Assembly: GCA_039805905.1 (NCBI GenBank) | Contig: JBDIVM010000002.1 | Coordinates: 558,001 to 622,000, forward strand | Length of the DNA stretch: 64,000 nucleotides | Source: Thermohalobaculum sp039805905 | Lineage (GTDB): Bacteria > Pseudomonadota > Alphaproteobacteria > Rhodobacterales > Rhodobacteraceae | Reading direction: 5' to 3' | Shown here: positions 46,601-55,439 of the stretch, piece after piece | How the letters are laid out: every line of letters starts with the position of its first letter | How positions within the stretch are numbered: position 1 is the first letter of the stretch | Translations under genes and position numbers: made by a program | The notes under the pieces: generated by a model | What the model was told of the DNA's origin: nothing | The model's database searches: none | The model's input: the letters and a program-made list of their open reading frames with translations, nothing else

Positions 46601-46947
46601 GCCTCGACTTCGCCAATGGCGGGATCAGCCGCGGCGCGCCGACTGCACTCTGGTGGGTGCAGCTCGCCACCGCCGTGGTCTGGGGGCTGGGCTTCGCCAC
46701 GGTGCTGACACTGATCGTCACCCCGGCGGCACTCGCCGCCCGGATCTGGTTTGGCCGGCTGTTCGGCACCGGCATCCCGATGCTCGGCTTCGGTCTCGTC
46801 GGCCTCCTCGGCGGCGGCTGGTCAAGCTCTGCCTGGATGCGCGACCGCCAGCTCCGCCGCCGCCTCGCCCGCGAGCCGGTGCCCGAGATCATCTGGACCG
46901 AGACCCGGCTGCCCAAGCCTCCCGGCATCGTGCGGGCGGCGGAGTAA
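43627..46947 (+). CDS. RND efflux permease
   Basis: A 1106-residue resistance-nodulation-division pump with twelve membrane helices and two large periplasmic loops, expected to work with the adaptor and an outer-membrane channel encoded elsewhere. Seen are GSPNIDVPVLYVSVPLPG in the first loop, the helix-4 region GMILAVGMLVDGGIVVVEY, and GIVALAGIVVNNNIVLIDTY in helix 10. In helix 4 AcrB has two adjacent Asp; here the second is Gly (LVDGG), so the proton relay differs. The C-terminal 70 residues are an extra cytoplasmic tail. Confidence 0.92.
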   Translation: MTGIVDWAAARARMVLGFILFSVAAGWVAYQSLPKEGSPNIDVPVLYVSVPLPGISARDAERLLVKPLETELRGLDGLKQMTGIAAEGHAGLLLEFQFGWDKQATLADVRDKVDQAKAEFPDDAEEPTIREVNLSQFPVLVVSLSGEVPERTLLRLAKDLQREIETLSPVLEAELTGHRDEMVEVLIDPLKLESYGVTAQDLLSVFDRNNQLIAAGSVESATAAFSVTVPGSIETLEDIYSLPVKVNGDRVVRLGDVTEIRRTFEDATGHARFNGKKSISLQIRKRLGENIIATVEAVRTTVEKSVATWPEPVRRAARVDFSMDESARVRDMVSQLESSVLTAVLLVMIVVLASLGCRSALLVGIAIPCSFLLSFGLMAALGMSVNNMTMFGMILAVGMLVDGGIVVVEYADRRIAEGVGPMTAYTEAARRMFWPIISSTATTLCAFLPMLFWPGMPGEFMSQLPITLIFVLSASLIVALIYVPVLGGVSGRVSRLVNRARLRVLGQSGRPPQPPDLYRRGPFGRAIGAIVLNPAGPFVALGLAAAAMAGVFSYYGTHSAGVEFFVETDPERAIVYVRARGNLSLDERDRMVRATEQAVRDVPGVRSVFAFSGGGGLADRTGQEGPLDSIGQVQLELAPWTERGPGGEIVAEIDRRIRAIPGVLAEIKLQADGPQQGKPVQLELRSDRWEDLNRATAIARARFEQMSGLVNIDDTRPLPGIDWKIDVDRANAGRFGADVATIGPLVQSVTRGAILDTFRPSDADEELDIRVRFPPEDRRLSTLDGLKVTTEKGPVPLSNFLTRMPAPKLAEINRRDGQRFFQVRAGVAADASDITMITSLEKWIADTRPFPDSVAARFTGDREEQQESQAFLIKAFTGALALMFVILLAQFNSLYNSVLVLSAVVMSVAGVLVGMLVMGQKFSIIMTGTGIVALAGIVVNNNIVLIDTYQEFSRRMAPLEAIVRTAEARIRPVLLTTITTMAGLLPMMFAMSLDFANGGISRGAPTALWWVQLATAVVWGLGFATVLTLIVTPAALAARIWFGRLFGTGIPMLGFGLVGLLGGGWSSSAWMRDRQLRRRLAREPVPEIIWTETRLPKPPGIVRAAE

Positions 46948-47062
46948 CTTCCGAACACCAAAGGGAGCGCTCTTGGGAGTAGCCGCCTTTAAACTCTAAT
47001 CATTCGAATATGGTAGATCAATACACACATGTGCGCACCCCGGCGTCTGCCGCTCCTGCGCC

Positions 47063-47758
47063 TCACGCCGCCGCCTGCGCCGCCTTCCGGATCGCCCGGA
47101 TGTTTGTCCCGTAGACGCGCGGTTGCTTCGCCGAGCCGCCCTTGAACACCGCGGAGCCGGCCACCAGCACGTCCGCCCCCATGGCAACGCAGTTCCCGGC
47201 ATTCTCGGGCGTCACGCCCCCGTCGATCTCGATATGCACCGGCCGCTCGCCGATCATCTCCGCCAGCCGGGCGATCTTTGGCAGCATCGCCTCGATGAAA
47301 CCCTGCCCGCCGAACCCCGGATTGACCGTCATCACGCAGACAAGGTCGATGCGGTCTAGAACATATTCGATCGCCTCCGGCGGCGTCGCCGGGTTCAGCG
47401 CCACCCCGGCCCTCTTGCCGAGCGACCGGATGAGCTGCAGCGACCGGTCCAGATGCGGCCCCGCCTCTGCATGCACGGTGACGATGTCGGCCCCTGCCTT
47501 CGCGAAGGCCTCCAGATAGGGGTCCGCCGGCGCGATCATCAGGTGGACGTCCATCACCCCCCGGATATGGGGCCGGATCGCGGCGCAGACCCCGGGGCCG
47601 ATGGTGAGGTTCGACACAAAATGCCCGTCCATCACGTCCACATGCACCCAGTCCGCCCCCTGCTTCTCCACGGCACGGCACTCGGTGCCCAGATCGGCAA
47701 AATCGGCCGAGAGGATCGAGGCGGCGATCTTCACAGAACGGTCGAACTCTGCTGTCAT
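47063..47758 (-). CDS. rpe: ribulose-phosphate 3-epimerase
   Basis: Interconverts ribulose-5-P and xylulose-5-P in the pentose phosphate and Calvin pathways. The 231-residue protein has IAASILSADFADLG, the metal-binding WVHVDVMDGHFV, MTVNPGFGGQGFI and HIEIDGGVTPENA. I chose the ATG at 47758; the frame is open 40 codons upstream. The following 115 bases to the pump gene's end hold no gene. Confidence 0.95.
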   Translation of the reverse strand: MTAEFDRSVKIAASILSADFADLGTECRAVEKQGADWVHVDVMDGHFVSNLTIGPGVCAAIRPHIRGVMDVHLMIAPADPYLEAFAKAGADIVTVHAEAGPHLDRSLQLIRSLGKRAGVALNPATPPEAIEYVLDRIDLVCVMTVNPGFGGQGFIEAMLPKIARLAEMIGERPVHIEIDGGVTPENAGNCVAMGADVLVAGSAVFKGGSAKQPRVYGTNIRAIRKAAQAAA

Positions 47759-47817
47759 GGTCGGTCTCCCGTGGCTGTCCGCTTCATAGCGGACGCACCC
47801 TCGCGCGCAAGGCCGGA

Positions 47818-48912
47818 TCAACCCAGAAATGCCAGCAATCGTGCGATCACCGCCTCGGGCTGCTCCTGCTGCACCCAATGCCCGGCCCCCTCGATCAGGT
47901 GACTGCCGCGATAGTCGGCGCAGGACACGGTCTCCATCCGCTCCAGCGCCCCAGGCTTCTGCAGGTAGCCCCAGTCGCTCGCTCCCGCGATGAACGTGAC
48001 CGGCACCTCGATCCGCCGCCCGTCATAGACTGAAAGGTCGCGCTGGAACCGCGGGGTCGTACCGCAGCGGTACCATTGCAGCCCGCCCTGGAAGCCGGTG
48101 CGCCCGAACTCGGCCGCATAGACTGCCAGCGCCTCGTCCGGCAGCCACCGGCAGGCCGCCACCTGTTCAGGCGTGGGCATCTCGGGCGCCACGGTCGCCG
48201 CCATGTCCTTCTCGAGGTCCATGACATAGTAGGTCGGCAGCTTTGCCAGCTCCGCCCCGGTCCAGCCGCCCAGCCGGTAGGGTCGATTCTCCGGCCAGTC
48301 GGCGCTCTTCATGTGGAAATAGGCCCTCAGGAAGGCGTGCAGCCCCTGCGGCGCATGACGCATGTCGCCATCCGCCGCGCGAGTCGAGTAGTACCACTGG
48401 TAGTGTTTGCGCGGGCGCGCCAGGGCGGCCAGGTCCGCCTCGACATCGGCGCCGGAAGATGCGATCGGCGGCGGCCCGCCGAATGGCGCGCTCATCAGCA
48501 CCGCCCGGTGGAACACGTCGGGCCGCAGCAATGCCGACCATGCGGCGACGAACGATCCGAAATCGTGGCCGATCACCGCATGGACCGACTCCGGTCCCAG
48601 CGCACGCACCAGCGCCACCGTATCCCGCACCAGGTTCGGCAGTGCAAAGGCCGAGAGGTCGCCGTCATAGTCCCCATCCCAGCCGGTCGTGCGTCCATAG
48701 CCCCGCTGGTCCGGCGCCGCCACCCGGAACCCGGCCGCCGCCAGGCCCGGCATCACCCGACGCCACGAGAAGGCCAGCTCCGGGAAACCGTGCAGCAGAA
48801 GCATAAGGGGCGCATTCGGCGCCCCTGCCTCCAGCACATGCATGTCGAGCCCGCTCGCCGTCGCCACCTGGCGCGCGGTCACGCCCTCGGGCAGCGGCAG
48901 CGACGCCGGCAT
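47818..48912 (-). CDS. alpha/beta hydrolase, epoxide-hydrolase-like
   Basis: A 364-residue alpha/beta hydrolase. The oxyanion motif HGFPE (HGxP) and the nucleophile elbow GHDFGSFVAAW use Asp rather than Ser, as in epoxide hydrolases and dehalogenases; the catalytic His is in GAGHWVQQEQPE and lid tyrosines may be in HYQWYYSTRA. This favours soluble epoxide hydrolase activity. The start at 48912 overlaps the stop of the dehydrogenase upstream by one base, so both are probably one operon. The substrate is unknown. Confidence 0.82.
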   Translation of the reverse strand: MPASLPLPEGVTARQVATASGLDMHVLEAGAPNAPLMLLLHGFPELAFSWRRVMPGLAAAGFRVAAPDQRGYGRTTGWDGDYDGDLSAFALPNLVRDTVALVRALGPESVHAVIGHDFGSFVAAWSALLRPDVFHRAVLMSAPFGGPPPIASSGADVEADLAALARPRKHYQWYYSTRAADGDMRHAPQGLHAFLRAYFHMKSADWPENRPYRLGGWTGAELAKLPTYYVMDLEKDMAATVAPEMPTPEQVAACRWLPDEALAVYAAEFGRTGFQGGLQWYRCGTTPRFQRDLSVYDGRRIEVPVTFIAGASDWGYLQKPGALERMETVSCADYRGSHLIEGAGHWVQQEQPEAVIARLLAFLG

Positions 48913-49778
48913 CAGGGGCGCAGCCGCCTGAGCAGGCTCGAGGTGTCCCAGCGCCCGCCGCCCATGTCCTGCACCTCGCCGTAAAACTGGTCGACCAGCG
49001 CCGTGACCGGCAGCCGCGCGCCATTGCGCTTGGCCTCGTCGAGGCAGATGCCCAAGTCCTTCCGCATCCAGTCCACCGCGAAGCCGAAGTCGAACTTGTC
49101 GGCCAGCATCGTCTTGTAGCGGTTCTCCATCTGCCAGGACTGCGCCGCCCCCTTCGAGATCACGCCGATCACTGCCTCGGCGTCGAGCCCGGCCTTGACC
49201 GCGAAGTTCAGCCCCTCGGCCAACCCCTGCACGAGGCCCGCGATGCAGATCTGGTTGACCATCTTGGTGAGCTGCCCCGCCCCCGGCCCGCCCAGAAGCT
49301 GCTGCATCCGGGCATAGGCCTGGATCACCGGCGCGATCCGGTCGTAATCCGCCTTCTCTCCGCCACACATGATGGTCAGCACGCCGTTCTCGGCGCCGGC
49401 CTGGCCGCCCGAGACCGGCGCATCGATGAAACCGATGCCCTTCTGCTTGGCCACCGTGTGCAGCTCGCGCGCCACGTCGGCGCTCGCGGTTGTGTGGTCG
49501 ACGAAGACCGTCCCTTTCGCCATGCCGGCGAGCGCGCCTGCCTCTCCCAGGACGACGCTCCGCAGGTCGTTGTCATTGCCGACGCAGCACATCACGAACT
49601 CGGCGCCTTTGGCTGCGGCACGCGGTGTCGGCGCGGACCGCCCGCCATGCTGCCTGACCCAGGCCTCCGACTTTGCGGCGGTGCGGTTGTAGACCGTGAC
49701 CTGATGCCCCTTCGAAGCGAGATGCCCCGCCATCGGGTAGCCCATCACCCCGAGCCCCAGGAACGATACCTTTGCCAA
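48912..49778 (-). CDS. NAD(P)-dependent beta-hydroxyacid dehydrogenase
   Basis: A 288-residue member of the 3-hydroxyisobutyrate dehydrogenase family. It shows FLGLGVMGYPMAGHLASKG at the N-terminus, the substrate motif DAPVSGGQAGAENG, the catalytic Lys in GAGQLTKMVNQI, and the C-terminal KDLGICLDEAKRNG. The first loop ends YNRTAAK, where Arg after the second strand suggests NADP. It is the upstream gene of the pair with the epoxide-hydrolase-like protein. Related enzymes reduce tartronate semialdehyde or succinic semialdehyde. Confidence 0.86.
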   Translation of the reverse strand: MAKVSFLGLGVMGYPMAGHLASKGHQVTVYNRTAAKSEAWVRQHGGRSAPTPRAAAKGAEFVMCCVGNDNDLRSVVLGEAGALAGMAKGTVFVDHTTASADVARELHTVAKQKGIGFIDAPVSGGQAGAENGVLTIMCGGEKADYDRIAPVIQAYARMQQLLGGPGAGQLTKMVNQICIAGLVQGLAEGLNFAVKAGLDAEAVIGVISKGAAQSWQMENRYKTMLADKFDFGFAVDWMRKDLGICLDEAKRNGARLPVTALVDQFYGEVQDMGGGRWDTSSLLRRLRP

Positions 49779-49920
49779 TCTCCCTCTCCCTCTGGCTGGA
49801 TATGTCGTCTAGCTGTTGAACCGGATCGTCGCTTCTGGAACAAAGCGGACCGGGAGCCGCGCAACAGTGTGGGGCCGAACCTCCCTTGGTCAAGGCCGAA
49901 AGGCGGAAGGAAAGACCCGG

Positions 49921-52404
49921 ATGACTGCGCTGCTGCGCTGGCTCGTGCGCATCCTTGTCGCGCTCGCGGCCGTGATCGTCGTCTGCGCTGCGCTCGGGTG
50001 GTACCTGGTCTCACGCTCTTTGCCGGATTACGACGGCACGGTTCGGCTCCCGGAGCTGGACGCCGAGATCCGCATCACCCGCGATGCCAATGCAGTTCCG
50101 CACATCCGGGCGACGACCGGCCATGATGCCATTTTTGCGCTCGGAGTGGTCCATGCTCAGGACCGGCTCTGGCAGATGGAAATGAGCCGGCGAGCAGCAC
50201 AGGGCACCTTGTCTGCCCTTTTTGGAGCCCGCACAGTCGAGATCGACCGGCTGATCAAGATTCTCGATCTCTATACGGTCGCAGCTGAATCGCTCAAGGC
50301 CCAGACACCCGAGACCCAGGCGGCCCTCGAAGCTTATGCCGGGGGAGTCAACGCGTGGATCAGGCATGTCAACAAGAATGCCCTGGGCCGCGGAGCGCCG
50401 GAGCTCTTCCTGTTTGACGGTGCGCTTGCTCCGTGGACTCCGGCCGACTCGCTGGCGATCCTGAAGATGATGGCGCTCCGCCTCACCGCGGCCGCCCGCA
50501 ACGAGGTGCTGCGCGGCAAATTTCTCCTGAATCTGCCCCCCGAAAGGGTCGCCGACATCCTGCCGGAGGACCCAAATCCGGCCGTCACCGCACCGCGGCG
50601 CTTTGCGGAGCTGTATCCCGGCGCCCGCTTCGCCACGACCACGCAAACCCACTCGGTTGACCCCATCATAGAGCTGCTCGGCCCACCACCTTCGAGGGCG
50701 CTGATGGGCGCCTCGAATGCGATGGCCGTCGATGGTTCCCGCAGCGCGGCCGGCAAGCCGCTGCTGGCAAATGATCCGCATCTCTGGCTCGCCGCTCCAG
50801 GCATCTGGTATCTTGCGGACATTGCCGCGCCCGGCATTTCTGCAATCGGTGGCACGCTTCCCGGCATTCCTGCCATCGTGGTCGGGCGCAACAGCGAAAT
50901 CGGCTGGGGGGTGACGACGACCAATGTCGACGACCAGGACATCTATATCGAGCAGGTCGATACCGATGATCCCGGCCGCTACCGCACGCCGGAGGGATGG
51001 GCGGCCTTCGAGGCGCGCCGCATCCGGATCGAGGTAGACGGCGGCGAGACGATTGATGAAATCGCGTACCGGACCCGGCATGGACCGGTGCTCTCGGGCG
51101 ACCAGTTCGGGGCCGGTGCGGTAACGCCGGACGGGCATGTCGCGGCGCTCCGCTGGACAGCCCTGGATCCAGGGGACCGCACCATGAGCGCGCTACTGGG
51201 ACTGATGCAGGCGCGCGACATCGACGCCGCGGTCACCGCCTCGGAATTGGCGGTTGCCCCGGCACAGAACCTGTTCCTTGCCGATCGGAACGGAATTGCG
51301 ATGGTGGTCGCAGGCGCTATCCCGGCGCGCAACCCCGCGAGTCCGGGCCAGGGCCGGATTCCCGCCCCGGGCTGGCACGCAGAGAATGACTGGCAGGGCT
51401 TCCGGGCTCCGATCCTCAATCCGCGGGTGATCCGGCCGGCCAGCGGCGCTGTCGCCAATGCCAACAATCGCATCACGGATGCCCCCTTCCCCATAAATAT
51501 CAGCTTTGACTGGGATGCTTCCTACCGCATCCGGCGGCTCGAAAAGGAGCTGTCCGGCCGAGCGTACCACTCGCGCGACGGATTCGTGGCGCTGCAAAAC
51601 GACTCGGTATCGGAGATGGCCCGGGCCGTGCTGCCCCTGATCGCCCGCGAGTTCTGGTGGGGCAGCGACAGCGAGATCGAGGTTGACCGGCGTCGTCAGC
51701 AGGTGATCGAGATGCTCGCGCGCTGGAACGGCGACATGGACCAGCACAGTCCCGAGCCGCTGATCTTCTCGGAGTGGATGCGGATGCTGACCCGTCGACT
51801 CGCTGCAGACGAACTCGGTCCCCTTCTCGAGGACGTCGAGGGCGAGCAGCCGCTCTTCGTCGAGAGAGTTTTCCGCGACGTGAATGGCGCCGGCGCATGG
51901 TGCGACGTCGACAAGACGCCCGAGAAGGAAACCTGTCCGCAGATGGCCGCTCTCGCGCTCGACGATGCCCTGGCCTCGCTCTCGCGCGAATACGGCTCGA
52001 ACATCCAGGGATGGCGCTGGGGAGCTGCCCATGTGGCGGTTCACCGGCATATGCCGCTCGGCTTCTTCGGAGCACTGGCCCCCTTCTTCAACATTACCAA
52101 CGAGACCTCGGGGGGAAATCACACGCTGCTCCGGGGCCAGAGCAGTGGCCGCGGCCCTACCCCTTTCCGCAACATCCATGCCGCCGGTCTCAGGGTAGTC
52201 GTCGACTTTGCAGATCCGGACCGGTCGCTGATGATGATCGCGACCGGCCAGAGCGGCCATCCGTTCTCGCGCTGGTATGACAACTTGTCCGATCTGTGGG
52301 CGCGCGGCGACATGATTCCTATGTCGATGAATGATGCCGATGCCGCAGCAGGTGCGGTCGGCGTCATGATTCTCGCTCCGGCGGACCATGAAGCAAAACT
52401 CTAG
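49921..52404 (+). CDS. penicillin acylase family protein
   Basis: An 827-residue Ntn hydrolase of the penicillin amidase (S45) family, which includes acylases of beta-lactams and acyl-homoserine lactones. An N-terminal membrane helix (residues 8-28) anchors or exports it. After a short A-chain comes the self-cleavage site GASNAMAVDG with the nucleophile Ser265, then LANDPHLWLAAPGIWY, VGRNSEIGWGVTTTNVDDQDIY cut to the key GWGVTTT, and the C-terminal ETSGGNHTLLRG with its catalytic Asn region. The ATG at 49921 follows GGAAGGAAA. Quorum quenching is possible but not proven. Confidence 0.88.
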   Translation: MTALLRWLVRILVALAAVIVVCAALGWYLVSRSLPDYDGTVRLPELDAEIRITRDANAVPHIRATTGHDAIFALGVVHAQDRLWQMEMSRRAAQGTLSALFGARTVEIDRLIKILDLYTVAAESLKAQTPETQAALEAYAGGVNAWIRHVNKNALGRGAPELFLFDGALAPWTPADSLAILKMMALRLTAAARNEVLRGKFLLNLPPERVADILPEDPNPAVTAPRRFAELYPGARFATTTQTHSVDPIIELLGPPPSRALMGASNAMAVDGSRSAAGKPLLANDPHLWLAAPGIWYLADIAAPGISAIGGTLPGIPAIVVGRNSEIGWGVTTTNVDDQDIYIEQVDTDDPGRYRTPEGWAAFEARRIRIEVDGGETIDEIAYRTRHGPVLSGDQFGAGAVTPDGHVAALRWTALDPGDRTMSALLGLMQARDIDAAVTASELAVAPAQNLFLADRNGIAMVVAGAIPARNPASPGQGRIPAPGWHAENDWQGFRAPILNPRVIRPASGAVANANNRITDAPFPINISFDWDASYRIRRLEKELSGRAYHSRDGFVALQNDSVSEMARAVLPLIAREFWWGSDSEIEVDRRRQQVIEMLARWNGDMDQHSPEPLIFSEWMRMLTRRLAADELGPLLEDVEGEQPLFVERVFRDVNGAGAWCDVDKTPEKETCPQMAALALDDALASLSREYGSNIQGWRWGAAHVAVHRHMPLGFFGALAPFFNITNETSGGNHTLLRGQSSGRGPTPFRNIHAAGLRVVVDFADPDRSLMMIATGQSGHPFSRWYDNLSDLWARGDMIPMSMNDADAAAGAVGVMILAPADHEAKL

Positions 52405-52748
52405 GTGAACGTTTCAAGTCACTCATATAATTATATTTCATGTCATTTTATGTCGGCGGAACCAAATCCTCGCATGGCCGGCGAACGTTGGCGGGCACCC
52501 ACCCTGATGCCGGTAGTTTCCGTGATCGTTACGCACCCGGCAATGGACACCAGCCCCACAGTCCTGGCGCATGAAGTCTGAGATGGATGTGTCTGGTACG
52601 TCGGTTCTTGCCGCAAAGCGGGCGACACGGCTTCACCTGACCGGTCGAGATAACGTGCAGACTCTGTCGCAGATTTGCTCGGCGGGGCGGCTCCATTCGG
52701 GACAGCTGAGAGGAGCTGGGAATGGACCACAGGAGCGAGACGAGACCG
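52405..52748. other. intergenic region before the accessory island
   Basis: This 344-base stretch starts with an AT-rich part (52412-52455, containing ATAATTATAT) directly after the penicillin acylase gene and then returns to high GC. I see no credible gene. It probably marks the left border of the accessory island. Confidence 0.4.
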
Positions 52749-53440
52749 ATGGGTCAGGCGATCCAGATCGACGAGGCACGGATCAGGAATCACCCAGACG
52801 AGATGGTGCGCGGCACGGTCGCTGCTGGTCGCGGTCGGCGTGACCGCGGAGGGCTACCGGGAGACCCTCGGCATCTGCGAGGGCGCCAAGGAGGACAAGC
52901 CGGGCTGGTCGGCGTTTCTGCGCCACCTGGTCGACCGCGGGCTTGCGGGCGTCGAGCTGATCACCTCGGACGCCTGCCGAGGCCTCGTGGAGAGTGTCGC
53001 AGAATACCTGCCCGAGACCGGCTGACAGCGCTGTGTCGTGCATTTCTACCGCAACGTCTTCAGCCACGTGCCACCGGCCAAGGTCCGCGCGGTCAGCCCC
53101 ATGCTGAAGGCGATCCATGCCCAGGAGAACCGGGTTGCCGCCGAAGAGAGAGCCAGGGCCATCGTCAACGCCCATGTCGCGGAGACGCTCACCTTCTACG
53201 CCTTACCGGACAGCCACTGGATCAGGCTGAGAACCAACGACCCGCTGGAGCGCGTCATGCGCGAGATCCGGCGGCGCACCCGCGTGGTCGGCGCCTGTCC
53301 CGGACGGCCAGTCCTGCCTGAGCCTCGCGTGCGCCCGGCTCCGACACATCGCCGGGACCCAGTGGTCGGCCCGCAAGTACATGAACATGGACCCGCTGCA
53401 CGCAGCCAGGACCGAAGCCTACGGAGCCATCGTCGCGTGA
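52749..53440 (+). pseudogene. decayed IS256-family transposase
   Basis: Remnant of a DDE transposase of the IS256 family. It keeps the N-terminal IDEARIRNHPDEMVRGTV, then jumps directly to LLVAVGVTAEGYRETLGICE, so roughly 140 residues in between, including the first catalytic Asp, are deleted. A TGA at 53023-53025 replaces the Trp of the conserved WQRCVVHFYRN, and an extra base near 53297 shifts the frame so that the C-terminal RLRHIAGTQWSARKYMNMD is read in another frame. A further stretch around KLRAMRLTKAAE is missing. It cannot be active. Confidence 0.85.
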
Positions 53441-53470
53441 GCAAAAGTGCAAAGGATGCTCGACGTTATC

Positions 53471-53722
53471 CAGGGGCAAACGTGTGAATGTACCGAATTG
53501 CCTCGCTCGGCTCGGCGTTCGGAAACGTGGCGGTGAAGATGTCTGCCATCCGTCCCGCCTGATACAGCTGCGTGAGCAGGCCGGTCGACCTCCAGACGGA
53601 AGGCCGCATCCTGGAGCAGCAGTGCCAGGCCGTGGAGTGCGATGGTCGGCGAGTTCAGCGCAACGGAAGGCGTGTCCGGCGCCGCGTCCGGATCGCGGAG
53701 CGCGAACATCATCCCAATGGAC
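53471..53722 (-). pseudogene. 3' fragment of an amino-acid-type solute-binding protein gene
   Basis: A second, partial and degraded copy of the C-terminal part of the gene at 60289-61065. It reads FALRDPDAAPDTPSVALN, then DAAFRLEVDR; after this an extra base shifts the frame and the rest (TQLYQAGRMADIFTATFPN) continues in another frame. It has no start codon or signal peptide. It lies 30 bases from the IS256 remnant and in the same orientation as the larger copy. Confidence 0.75.
53471..53722. repeat. left copy of a ~250-bp direct repeat flanking the lasso-like island
   Basis: The sequence here and at 60300-60552 is clearly homologous in the same orientation over about 250 bases, with scattered substitutions. 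Together they bracket about 6.6 kb. Homology starts at CAGGGGC and ends near the codon for the Phe-Ala-Leu-Arg motif. Confidence 0.75.
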
Positions 53723-53881
53723 CAGAGATCGCTCCTGCACTAACAATTTCATTGGGAATATCAGGGTGCACTCCACTGTCCCGACCGTGCTCTGAATTGG
53801 GGTACTGATGCCGAACCTGGACCACGATGAGCTCCTTCGGCCGATCCTGGTGCTGTCGTTTCTTCGATCATGGTCGTTTGA

Positions 53882-54977
53882 ATGCAGACCAGCTTGACTC
53901 AACTCGCAATCTTGGGGCGCTTGATCGCCGATGGCGCAGGCGATCGGTCGGCGTGGAGCTGCGAGGCCGCCTCCTGCCCGGAGGTCCTTGCGATGGCACG
54001 GAACCAGTTTCTGCTGCCTGCGATCTGGCCCGCGATCTCGTTGCAAGGCAAAGCGCGTCCCGTTGATCGGGAGGCGATTCTTTCGGCTTTTCATTCTCTC
54101 AACACGGAGAGAAACGATCGGGTCCTTGATGATCTTCGGAGGATCGCGATTTCACTCAATGCGATCGGAGCCCCCCCCCCTCCTGATCAAAGGCGCCTGC
54201 CATATCCTGACCGGGCTTTGGCCCACGTTTGGATCGCGTGTCTTGCGCGATATCGATCTGGTCCTGCCCGAGCCCGCGTTGCTTACGGCCTTCAACCAAC
54301 TGAGCCGCCTTGCCGGCTGTGCCAAAGCCGATCCGGGTGCGCGCGAACTCGTCGCGCTCTCGAAACACTGTGATCGGCTCATTGGCCCGGGGCTTTCCCT
54401 GCCCGTCGAGCTGCACCATTCCGTGCTCCCGCCGGAGACATCCGGGGTCCTGTCGACCGAGCGTCTCCTTGCCCGCGCGGTCCCAGCCGGCTTCCGCGGG
54501 GCGAATTTTCTGGTACCCGCGCCAACGGATCAGGTACTGATTGCGATCATCCATGGACCCCTCGGTGGCGGGACCTATCTCGCGCCGGAGATGCATCTTC
54601 GGGACTGCCTCGATGTCGTTTTCCTCATGCGCAAGCATGGCGATGCGATTGACTGGGGCGGGATCGAGGCCGGCCTTCGGAGCCAGCGCTGCAGCGTCGT
54701 CCTCGAGATCTTGCGACTGTGCATGCGCCGGTTTGTGGGGGTGGATCTCCCGGTGCCGCGCCAGGGCTGGATGGCGCGCGCCGACGCGCGCCGCTGGGAG
54801 TGGCAGCTGGAACGCGCCTGGTCTGTCCGCCTTGGCCGCCTCGCGAACCTGTCGGCCCTGGCGATCCGCCATCTCAAGGCGGGAGGGGTGCCTCGCCGGC
54901 GCGCCCTGGGATACCTTCGACGGCGCGAGACCTACTTGCGCAATGCGCGGCGGGTGCTAATCGGTGATGAGCCTTGA
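53882..54977 (+). pseudogene. nucleotidyltransferase, frame broken at a C10 run (possibly phase-variable)
   Basis: A protein of about 365 residues of the uncharacterised nucleotidyltransferase family (NTP_transf_5-like) that accompanies HprK-like kinases in some lasso-peptide clusters. The N-terminal 97 residues are read from the ATG at 53882; after the run of ten C at 54171-54180 the protein continues one frame over with PPLLIKGACHILTGL, and RDIDLVLPEPAL, where the DxD would bind metal, then PVELHHSV and HLRDCLDVVFLMRKHG. With nine C the two halves join exactly. It may be phase-variable, a dead gene, or a homopolymer sequencing error. If active it would add a nucleotide or sugar-phosphate group, possibly to the kinase product. 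Confidence 0.75.
54171..54180 (+). repeat. homopolymeric C10 tract
   Basis: Ten consecutive C within the coding region of the nucleotidyltransferase, at the exact point where its reading frame changes. Loss of one C or gain of two restores the frame. Confidence 0.9.
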
Positions 54978-55051
54978 TCGGCTGAATAGGTCGCTCCGCG
55001 ACGTTGACCCGACACTGCGGGCGGAGGGTGTCGAGACAAGAGGCTCGATCC

Positions 55052-55324
55052 ATGAAGCTTTCTAGCCGACCAAAGCGTCTCGACATCCTTGCGGCGCGAG
55101 CAGACGACGCGATTGTCTTCATGCATGTACGCACGGGACAGTATCTGCTGCTCGAAGATACCGCGCGCGAAATCTGGGAACTGATCGATGGCCAGCGAGC
55201 CATCTCAGACATCATCGAGGAAATCCGCAGGATTTATCGAGTCGACGACAAAACATGCACAGGAGAAGTTATTGCATTTTTTTCCGAGCTTCGAAAAAAA
55301 GAAATGATTGAAATTATCGATTGA
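55052..55324 (+). CDS. PqqD-like RiPP recognition protein (lasso B1-type)
   Basis: A 90-residue PqqD-family protein, the RiPP recognition element that binds the leader of the precursor peptide and presents it to the maturation enzymes. It shows the three-strand, three-helix pattern with HVRTGQYLLLEDTAREIWEL and DGQRAISDIIEEI. It is a stand-alone B1-type protein, not fused to a protease. The ATG at 55052 was chosen as the first one matching the family start. Its 3' third is AT-rich, unlike its neighbours. Confidence 0.8.
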   Translation: MKLSSRPKRLDILAARADDAIVFMHVRTGQYLLLEDTAREIWELIDGQRAISDIIEEIRRIYRVDDKTCTGEVIAFFSELRKKEMIEIID

Positions 55325-55439
55325 AAATTCAATAAAATTGGTCTGATAGTAATCTTTTTTATTTGTAATTATTTGGCGTACATGTCTTAACCGATGGGCG
55401 TATAGCCCCAGATGTTTGTCGCTAAGCGGAGTGTTGGGG
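55325..55439. other. AT-rich gap in the island
   Basis: This stretch, together with the last 70 bases of the upstream gene, is markedly richer in A and T than the rest of the window, with runs such as TTTTTTATTTG. It has no gene. It looks like foreign DNA or a decayed terminator region. Confidence 0.5.
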
